Source: Flavobacterium xueshanense (lineage in GTDB: Bacteria > Bacteroidota > Bacteroidia > Flavobacteriales > Flavobacteriaceae). From it: a stretch of 64,000 nt of DNA. Shown piece after piece: positions 58,273 to 64,000 of the stretch. Location of the stretch: NCBI RefSeq assembly GCF_900112975.1, contig NZ_FONQ01000005.1:1-64000 (forward strand). Direction: 5' to 3'. A model generated the notes under the pieces. The model was not told where the DNA came from. It searched no databases and worked only from the letters and a program-made list of their open reading frames with translations. The translations under genes and the position numbers were made by a program. Each line of letters starts with the position of its first letter. The stretch's first letter is position 1.

Positions 58273-60687
58273 TTACCCTTTATCCGATAACCTCAAAATA
58301 TCTCCAAAAACACCTCTGGCCGTTACTGCTGATCCGGCCCCTGCGCCTTGAATTACAATTGGTCGGTCGCCGTATGATTCGGTGTAAATTTCGAAGAAAG
58401 AATCAGAACCTTTCAATCCGCCTAAAGCAGTATCTGATGGCACAGAAACTAGTTTAACTTCCAGGTTCCCTTTGTCATTTTGCAAATCACCTGACAACTC
58501 GCCTATGTATCGCAGCACGTGATTTGGTTTTTGTTCTGCTTTTATTTTAGCATAAATTGGATCAAACTCTGTCAACTTATTCAAGAAATCAGAAACATCC
58601 CCTTCGCGTAAATGTTCTGGAATTAAATTTTGAATATCAATTTCTTCAAACTCATTTTGCAAGTCCAATTCTCTTGCCAAAATTAATAATTTCCGTCCTA
58701 CATCATTCCCGCATAAATCTTCTCTTGGATCTGGCTCGGTATATCCGTTATCAATTGCTTCTTTCAATATTTCACTAAATGGAGCTTCTTTTGCAGAAAA
58801 ATTATTGAACAAATAACTCAATGTTCCAGAGAAAACACCTTTAATCTTCGTGATATTTTCTCCCGAAAGGTGCAATAATTTAATCGTATCAATCAACGGT
58901 AATCCCGCTCCAACATTCGTTTCATAAAGATAACTTTTTTGATTATCCGCTAATACTTTTCGCAATTTTTTATAAAAACTATAACTTAAGGTATTAGCCA
59001 CCTTATTAGAAGAAATCAAATCAAAACTGCTTTCTGCAAGTGGAATGTAATTTTCAACAAATGTGGCACTTGCCGTGTTATCAATCGCAATCAAATTCTC
59101 TAAATGATGCTCATTTGCGTAAGCGATTACATCATTGATAGTATAAGAAAAACCATTATTCTGGATTTCGTTCTTCCAGTTTGGAGTAACGCCGTTTTTA
59201 TTTAGCAGTACATTTTTTGAATTCGCAATCGCAAAAACATTCAGTTTGATGTCTTTTCTTTTCTCGATAGTTGCAGCTGATTCCAATATTTGGTTAATCA
59301 AGGTTCCGCCAACTAATCCATGTCCGAAAATAGCGATATTGATTTTCTTAGCTACTCCAAAAATCTCTCCGTGAATAACGTTTAAAGCTTTGTTCAGTTG
59401 CGATTTTTTCACCACTAAACTCACATTTTTACCCGTAACGGTATTATTGAAAAGAATTGGGACAATTTTATTTTTTATCAACGCCGTATAAGGCTTGTGA
59501 AAAGTGCTCAGATCCTGGCCAATGATAGAAATTACCGAAACATCATCCGTCACCGTGATTTTATTTACATCTTTCGAATAGAAATCATTCTCGAATTCTT
59601 TCTCCAATTCAATCATAGCTTTAGTCGCTTTATCCGCAGCGACGACCAAACCAATTCCTCTTTCTGACGAACCTTGAGAAATGATACTTACGCTAATATC
59701 ATTATCTCCCATTACTCTAAAAATACGGGCATCTACACCTGTTTTTCCTAACAAACCTCTTCCTTCTAAGTTTACTAATGACACATTCTCCAAGACTGAA
59801 AGCGTTTTAATGCCTTCCTTATTTGAATTTGAAGTAATTAAAGTTCCTTTGTTTTCGTGATTAAATGTATTCAAAATACGAAGTGGAATGTTTTTTTCCA
59901 ATAAAGGAATGATGGTTTTGGCATGAAGAATGGTCGCACCAAAATTGGCTATTTCATTAGCTTCATTAAACGATAAATGATCAATTTTCTTTGCATCAAC
60001 TACTAAATCAGGATTAGCGGTATAAATTCCGTTTACGTGCGTATAATTTTGTAATTCTTCTGCATTCAAATAATTCGCAATCAATGAAGCGGTATAATTA
60101 CTGCCGTTTCTTCCTAAAGTGGTTGTATCATTATTGTTGTTAGAACCAATAAAACCTGTAATAATATTTACCGTTGTTCCGTTATTTTGCTTGAAATAAT
60201 TGATGACATTTTTCTTTGAAATTTGTTCCAAAGGTTGTGCATTACCAAATTTAGAATCGGTTTTTATTAATTCTCTGGTATCTGCAAAACGAGCATTTAT
60301 TCCATTTTCAAACAGAATAGCGGTCAGTAATTTTGCCGAAAGCAACTCTCCTTTTGACAAAATCTGATCTTTAATTTTATTGCTGTAATCGCCAATTAAA
60401 CTTATGCCTTCGAATAGTTTTTCCAAGACATTGAATTCCTCAGACAAATCAACGCTTTGATATTCGTCTTGTTGGTATTTTTTGAAATCCTCAAAAAGCG
60501 GTTTATAATCTCCATTTTTAGATGCAATACTTAAAATTTCTACTAATTCATCCGTAGCATTTCCTCTTGCCGAAACCACAATAGCAATTTCTTCACCCTG
60601 ATTTACTTTATCGGTTATTATTGCGACCACTTTATTTATTCCGTCGCCATTCGATAATGATTTACCTCCAAATTTTAATATTTTCAT
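58273..60687 (-). CDS. thrA: Bifunctional aspartate kinase / homoserine dehydrogenase I
   Basis: 804 aa. Aspartate kinase (about 1-290) begins MKILKFGGKSLSNGDGI; TTLGRNGSNYTASLIA is the ATP/Asp region. Two ACT-like regulatory segments (about 300-450) follow. Homoserine dehydrogenase (about 455-804) has IAIFGHGLVGGTLINQI and GYTEPDPREDLCGNDVGRKLLILARE. It catalyses steps one and three toward Thr and Met. In second place behind the SAM-I riboswitch it is controlled by SAM as well as by whatever the ACT domains bind. Confidence 0.95.
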   Translation of the reverse strand: MKILKFGGKSLSNGDGINKVVAIITDKVNQGEEIAIVVSARGNATDELVEILSIASKNGDYKPLFEDFKKYQQDEYQSVDLSEEFNVLEKLFEGISLIGDYSNKIKDQILSKGELLSAKLLTAILFENGINARFADTRELIKTDSKFGNAQPLEQISKKNVINYFKQNNGTTVNIITGFIGSNNNNDTTTLGRNGSNYTASLIANYLNAEELQNYTHVNGIYTANPDLVVDAKKIDHLSFNEANEIANFGATILHAKTIIPLLEKNIPLRILNTFNHENKGTLITSNSNKEGIKTLSVLENVSLVNLEGRGLLGKTGVDARIFRVMGDNDISVSIISQGSSERGIGLVVAADKATKAMIELEKEFENDFYSKDVNKITVTDDVSVISIIGQDLSTFHKPYTALIKNKIVPILFNNTVTGKNVSLVVKKSQLNKALNVIHGEIFGVAKKINIAIFGHGLVGGTLINQILESAATIEKRKDIKLNVFAIANSKNVLLNKNGVTPNWKNEIQNNGFSYTINDVIAYANEHHLENLIAIDNTASATFVENYIPLAESSFDLISSNKVANTLSYSFYKKLRKVLADNQKSYLYETNVGAGLPLIDTIKLLHLSGENITKIKGVFSGTLSYLFNNFSAKEAPFSEILKEAIDNGYTEPDPREDLCGNDVGRKLLILARELDLQNEFEEIDIQNLIPEHLREGDVSDFLNKLTEFDPIYAKIKAEQKPNHVLRYIGELSGDLQNDKGNLEVKLVSVPSDTALGGLKGSDSFFEIYTESYGDRPIVIQGAGAGSAVTARGVFGDILRLSDKG

Positions 60688-60705
60688 TGTGTTCTGTTTT
60701 TTGGC

Positions 60706-61674
60706 TTAGAATATATCCTGAAGCAAATTGTGTAATTGTTTGTATTCTATTAAAAAAGCATCGTGTCCGTGGATGGAAACAATTTCCTGATAGGTTACAT
60801 TATTTTTATATTTTTTTAATTCCTCGTAAGTTGCTATATTTTCATTTGCAGTAAAAAACAAGTCAGAATTGATTCCGATGATGTGAATATCAGCTTCAAT
60901 TTTTGAAGTTATTTCTTCGAATGAATCGCGGTTTCTAGTAATATCTATGGTCTTCAATAATTGGTTCATCATTTTATAAGACGAAATTTGAAAACGTTTC
61001 TGTAATTTTTCGCCGTGATGCAACAACCAGCTTTCTACATTAAAAATTGCCAATTCTTCATTAGTTGTTCGCTGAAATTTTGAAGCAAAAGATTCCGGTG
61101 TTCTATAACATAGCATAGCATGAGTTCGAGCATCTTCAATAGGTTTCGAAGAGTTGTTCAGAATTTGTTCCTGCAAAAAGCAATTGGCAATCAGCCAATC
61201 CGTCGATTTCCAATCGGTTGCAATAGGAATTAAATGTTGTGTGATTTTTGGTTCCAAAGCAACCATTTCCCACGCGATTCCACCGCCAACAGAACCGCCA
61301 ATAACAGCATAGGTTTTTTTAATTTCAAGAAAATTAATGCCTTCAATAAAAATTCTGGCAATGTCTCTGGTAGTAAAGTCCAAATAATTTTCAATGATAG
61401 CATCATCAAAACCATTTCCGGGAACATTAAAAGCGAGTATAGTGTATTTTGTGGTATCTATAGTTTTATTTGCCCCAATTAAATCATTCCACCACCCCGT
61501 TGATCCCACAACTTGGGAATTTCCGGTCAATGCATGATTTACCAAAACGATTGGCGCAGTATGCAATTCTAGTCCAAAAACTTGAAAACTTAAGTTTAAG
61601 GCAGCATAAAAAACGCCACTTTCGGTGGTAAAATTTTGTAATGTAATGGATGTTGGTTTATTTTCCAATTGCAA
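60706..61674 (-). CDS. metX: Homoserine O-acetyltransferase-like alpha/beta hydrolase (MetX type)
   Basis: 322 aa. NHALTGNSQVVGSTGWWNDLIG is the MetX oxyanion block, the nucleophile is S128 in IGGSVGGGIAWEM, and the C-terminal histidine is in IHGHDAFLIEY. It acetylates homoserine for sulfhydrylation by MetZ. It is shorter than classical MetX (about 350-380 aa), as often in Bacteroidota. No ATG is found near the 5' end: the frame seems to start at TTG 61674, or at an upstream ATT/ATC, so the start is uncertain. It is first behind the SAM-I riboswitch. Confidence 0.88.
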   Translation of the reverse strand: MQLENKPTSITLQNFTTESGVFYAALNLSFQVFGLELHTAPIVLVNHALTGNSQVVGSTGWWNDLIGANKTIDTTKYTILAFNVPGNGFDDAIIENYLDFTTRDIARIFIEGINFLEIKKTYAVIGGSVGGGIAWEMVALEPKITQHLIPIATDWKSTDWLIANCFLQEQILNNSSKPIEDARTHAMLCYRTPESFASKFQRTTNEELAIFNVESWLLHHGEKLQKRFQISSYKMMNQLLKTIDITRNRDSFEEITSKIEADIHIIGINSDLFFTANENIATYEELKKYKNNVTYQEIVSIHGHDAFLIEYKQLHNLLQDIF

Positions 61675-61748
61675 ATCTTTTATGATTTTTGACTTGTGTT
61701 TGGAAATATTAGAAAGAAAGCTAGGAGTTATCTAGACAAATTCTTAGT

Positions 61749-61852
61749 GTTATCTTTCCACGTTTGGCGTGGTAGAATGCAGCACCTTCTTCGATAAATC
61801 GAAGGGTTGCTAAGGCTTCATCGGGTCTAATCCCTCTGCCTTTCTTTATAAC
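61749..61852 (-). ncRNA. SAM-I riboswitch (S box) upstream of metX-thrA
   Basis: Minus-strand core GGCAGAGGGATTAGACCCGA, GAAGCCTTAGCAACC, hairpin CTTCGATTTATCGAAG, then GAAGGTGCTGCATTCTACC and AAAGATAAC closing P1 with GTTAT. The element is 75 nt from the metX start. There is a second TTATC-containing segment (61729-61736) that could form an alternative P1; no T-tract terminator is visible, so control may act on translation. Confidence 0.93.
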
Positions 61853-61881
61853 ATTTCAATACGTTTGTGAACTTAAAGAAG

Positions 61882-61913
61882 CAAATTAACCACTATTTTT
61901 TGAAATAACCAAA
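61882..61913 (-). promoter_or_regulatory. Promoter of the SAM-I-metX unit
   Basis: Minus-strand TTTG (61913-61910), 20-nt spacer, TTAATTTG (61889-61882). The transcript would begin about 20 nt before the riboswitch P1. Confidence 0.6.
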
Positions 61914-62086
61914 TTTTTGTACGCAATCGATTTTTTGTTTCATTTAAATAAAAACCTGATAACAATAAACATACAATTGTTATTTTGACGAAGTATCATA
62001 AAGCTAATTAGATTTTTTACTTCGCCAAAACAACAATTTTAAATACCTTTTTGAAGATCTCAAAACCGAAAATAAATTCGGATTTC

Positions 62087-62296
62087 TTAAATAAAAAGCG
62101 CTTCATTCTCTTGGGAATACATTAGAAAAAGTAATGAATTTGGCACTGTTTTTTGTGCCAAAGCATCGTTTTTTGAAATTTCGAATCTAGGATGAATCAG
62201 TTCATTTTTAAAATTGTTCTCTTTTTCCTTTTTTTTTCTAAAGTCAATACTTTTTAATACTTGAAATGTCTTTGTAAAATACTTAGTTGTGCTCAT
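62087..62296 (-). CDS. Small ORF of unknown function
   Basis: A 69-codon ORF, lysine-rich in the middle (FRKKKEKENNFKNEL) and with no recognised domain, signal peptide or membrane segment. It follows the terminator of the second attenuator on the same strand. It may be a real small protein or chance; I found no family to support it. Confidence 0.25.
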   Translation of the reverse strand: MSTTKYFTKTFQVLKSIDFRKKKEKENNFKNELIHPRFEISKNDALAQKTVPNSLLFLMYSQENEALFI

Positions 62297-62369
62297 AATT
62301 TTTAGGTGTTAAATTTTTAAACTCATTTTTGATTTCATTGTAATTATTATTTTAAAATTTAAAAAAATT

Positions 62370-62413
62370 CAGAAAAAAAAAAACCCTTTTAGATACATAT
62401 CCAAAAGGGTTTT
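62370..62413 (-). terminator. Attenuator terminator 2, upstream of metX
   Basis: Minus-strand AAAACCCTTTTGGAT, loop ATGT, ATCTAAAAGGGTTTT, then a run of ten T. TCCAAAAG (62442-62435), right after the stop of leader ORF 2, is complementary to CTTTTGGA in the 5' arm, so an antiterminator can form. It would enclose a TAAGTTA/TAACTTA hairpin. Confidence 0.85.
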
Positions 62414-62443
62414 AAGTTATAATACTAACTTATACTTTTGGAA

Positions 62444-62533
62444 TCAACTGACGCAAATACGCATAATGGCCTTTGCAGTTATCACATTATTGACTGTTGA
62501 ATTATTTGTATGCTGGAATTTTTGGTTATTCAT
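62444..62533 (-). CDS. Leader peptide ORF 2 (candidate attenuator)
   Basis: A 29-codon ORF beginning MNNQKFQ and ending AKAIMRICVS, then TGA. Three Thr and five branched-chain residues lie in its second half, but no run of one amino acid is obvious. The TGA abuts the antiterminator strand, as expected for ribosome-dependent attenuation. The regulated gene is on the minus strand downstream; metX-thrA is the first known one. Confidence 0.5.
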   Translation of the reverse strand: MNNQKFQHTNNSTVNNVITAKAIMRICVS

Positions 62534-62570
62534 GTATGCTACTATTTCTGTAAAATTATTAGGTTGTATT

Positions 62571-62605
62571 CAAAAAAAAAGCTTCCCGTTATTTGGGAAG
62601 CTTTT
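62571..62605 (-). terminator. Attenuator terminator 1, upstream of metX
   Basis: Minus-strand AAAAGCTTCCC, loop AAATAAC, GGGAAGCTTTT, then further T to give T9. GCTTATTGC at the end of leader ORF 1 can pair with GCAAAAGC, which overlaps the 5' arm, around an ATAATTT/AAATTAT hairpin. Confidence 0.87.
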
Positions 62606-62626
62606 GCTATATAATTTAATTTAAAA

Positions 62627-62695
62627 TTATGCAATAAGCGACCCTAAGGAATTGTCCTGCGCGACTTTAAACATAGTGTAAATATTAAATTTCAT
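62627..62695 (-). CDS. Leader peptide ORF 1 (candidate attenuator)
   Basis: A 22-codon ORF, MKFNIYTMFK then VAQDNSLGSLIA and TAA. The last codons (CTT ATT GCA) form the antiterminator strand, so a ribosome finishing the ORF would cover it and allow termination. The amino-acid bias does not reveal the signal. No good promoter box could be assigned. Confidence 0.45.
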   Translation of the reverse strand: MKFNIYTMFKVAQDNSLGSLIA

Positions 62696-62845
62696 TTTTA
62701 CTTTTTTAGAGAATCAAATTTGCAAATTATTTTTTAAATATGCAAATAAGTTTCAAAAAAAATAATAGCCGTAATGCTCCAGAAGTTATTTTTTACTTTA
62801 ATTAAACCAAAAAAAGATTTATCAGCAAAAAAAAGTTAAGATTAA

Positions 62846-62875
62846 TTTGCAATTCAAAATGGTTTCATACATTTG
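62846..62875 (+). promoter_or_regulatory. Promoter of metK
   Basis: TTTG (62846-62849), 18-nt spacer, TACATTTG (62868-62875), then GCACCCG as in the rRNA promoters. The start of transcription is about 5-10 nt before the SAM-II element. Confidence 0.8.
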
Positions 62876-62885
62876 CACCCGAATA

Positions 62886-62982
62886 CAAGAGGAAAAATTT
62901 GAACTGATTGCAACCTCTTCATAATGAAACAAATTCATTATGAATACTGATAATTTTTCAGTAGAAAAAATGCTAAAGCAGG
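62886..62982 (+). ncRNA. SAM-II riboswitch upstream of metK
   Basis: P1 AAGAGG/CCTCTT (62887-62892 with 62914-62919) closes a loop reading ATTTGAACTGATTGCAA, close to the SAM-II loop consensus. The 3' strand AATGCTAAAGCAGG (62970-62982) has the conserved GCTAAA. Loop CTG (62904-62906) can pair with CAG (62979-62981) for the pseudoknot, a co-varying match to the known structure. Two extra hairpins are inserted between P1 and GCTAAA (CATAATGAA/TTCATTATG and ACTGA/TCAGT). Confidence 0.85.
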
Positions 62983-63045
62983 AACTCTCCTTTAGTCCTT
63001 TTCAGCAATTATTTTTTCTCGCTTAATTTTAAAATAATAATTATT

Positions 63046-64000
63046 ATGGCCTATTTATTTACGTCAGAATCTGTAAGCGAAGGACATCCAGACAAAATTG
63101 CAGATCAAATTTCAGACGCATTAATTGATAATTTCTTAGCATTTGATGCTGACTCAAAAGTAGCTTGCGAAACTTTAGTAACAACTGGTCAGGTAATTTT
63201 GGCTGGTGAAGTAAAATCAAACACCTATTTAGATGTACAACAAATCGCTCGCGATGTAATCAAGAAAATTGGTTACACCAAAAGCGAATATATGTTTGAA
63301 GCCAATTCTTGTGGAATCCTTTCTGCTATTCACGAACAATCTGCTGACATCAATCAAGGTGTTGACAGAGCAAATCCAGAAGAGCAAGGCGCTGGTGATC
63401 AAGGAATGATGTTTGGTTACGCTACTAATGAAACCGAAAATTACATGCCATTGGCACTTGATTTATCTCATAAATTATTGCAGGAATTAGCTGTTTTAAG
63501 ACGTGAAAATAACGAAATTACGTATTTACGTCCTGATGCTAAATCTCAAGTAACGTTAGAATACAGCGATGACAACAAGCCAACTCGTATTGAAGCTATT
63601 GTAATCTCGACACAACATGATGATTTTGATGAAGAAGCAACAATGCTTGCAAAAATCAAAAAAGATATTATCGAAATATTGATTCCAAGGATCATTGCAA
63701 AAAATCCTGCACACGCGCATTTATTTAACGATGCAATTCAATACCATATCAACCCAACCGGGAAATTCGTAATTGGAGGGCCACACGGAGATACTGGACT
63801 TACAGGAAGAAAAATCATTGTGGATACTTACGGTGGAAAAGGGGCTCACGGTGGTGGTGCATTTTCTGGAAAAGATCCAAGTAAAGTAGATAGAAGTGCA
63901 GCTTATGCTACACGTCATATCGCTAAAAACTTAGTTGCAGCGGGTGTTGCTGACGAGATTTTAGTACAGGTTTCTTATGCCATTGGAGTTGCAAAACCAA
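63046..64000 (+). CDS. metK: S-adenosylmethionine synthetase (5' part)
   Basis: 318 codons are inside the window, of about 415 expected; the gene runs off the right end. The start [33 protein letters not shown] (ATP/Met binding) and [18 protein letters not shown] are diagnostic. It makes SAM from methionine and ATP. It is preceded by a SAM-II riboswitch, so its product shuts it off, and it is divergent from the metX-thrA operon that supplies its substrate. Confidence 0.97.
   Translation, partial: MAYLFTSESVSEGHPDKIADQISDALIDNFLAFDADSKVACETLVTTGQVILAGEVKSNTYLDVQQIARDVIKKIGYTKSEYMFEANSCGILSAIHEQSADINQGVDRANPEEQGAGDQGMMFGYATNETENYMPLALDLSHKLLQELAVLRRENNEITYLRPDAKSQVTLEYSDDNKPTRIEAIVISTQHDDFDEEATMLAKIKKDIIEILIPRIIAKNPAHAHLFNDAIQYHINPTGKFVIGGPHGDTGLTGRKIIVDTYGGKGAHGGGAFSGKDPSKVDRSAAYATRHIAKNLVAAGVADEILVQVSYAIGVAKP

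Noticed and set aside
1..64000. CRISPR array, prophage, insertion sequence with transposase, tRNA genes
   Set aside because: No regularly spaced identical repeats, no phage structural or integrase genes, no transposase frame and no cloverleaf with CCA-end pattern were seen.

Overview
The window is chromosomal DNA of a Flavobacterium-like member of the Bacteroidota. The evidence is a low G+C content, the 5' end of a 16S rRNA gene with a flavobacterial sequence, the gliding-motility ATPase GldA, a split MetH, TonB/ExbB/ExbD genes in Bacteroidota order, and promoters of the TTG-N18..21-TAnnTTTG type that replace the usual -35/-10 boxes. I see no prophage, tRNA or CRISPR array.

Layout. 1-1240: start of an rRNA operon read leftward, driven by three tandem promoters, then a 60-bp perfect palindrome. 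1244-6421: LolCE-like permease, NamZ-like muramidase, YkgJ cysteine-cluster protein, methyltransferase, YfiT/BstA-like transferase and QueE. 6648-12399: leftward operon exbB-exbD-exbD-tonB-small membrane protein-PstS-like lipoprotein-TPR protein. 12773-23667: HerA-like ATPase, cupin, kynurenine monooxygenase, acylase, flavin reductase plus Fe-S (6-4) photolyase, glycine-zipper lipoprotein, kynureninase and a SIMPL protein. 24020-26906: QueA, AroA and a MazG-like protein. 26903-32249: a small defence-like stretch with RhuM, a fused restriction-modification enzyme, and a Panacea antitoxin followed by a frameshifted candidate toxin. 32375-34244: Dtd, a four-helix-bundle protein and RsgA. 34361-38712: aromatic amino-acid operon pheA-aminotransferase-tyrA-aroF/chorismate mutase behind a leader-peptide attenuator. 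38945-41243: DAACS symporter and gldA. 41504-61674: an almost continuous leftward sulfate-to-methionine region. 63046-64000: start of metK.

How the genes work together. TauE/SafE transporter, CysD/CysN, a 4Fe-4S APS reductase (no APS kinase is visible), a siroheme sulfite reductase with a HEPN tail, two siroheme-synthesis genes and a ferredoxin-NADP reductase take sulfate to sulfide. AK-HSD (thrA), MetX, MetZ, split MetH and MetF turn aspartate, sulfide and one-carbon units into methionine, and MetK makes SAM. SAM feeds back through two SAM-I riboswitches (before metX and metH) and one SAM-II riboswitch (before metK). A Rrf2 regulator and a palindrome over the predicted start site of the sulfate operon are likely additional controls.

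The most interesting signals are regulatory: a Phe/Tyr-rich leader peptide with mutually exclusive antiterminator and terminator before pheA; two tandem leader-peptide attenuators of unknown specificity upstream of the metX riboswitch; and several families of intergenic repeats, one with conserved flanks around a palindromic core that differs in every copy.
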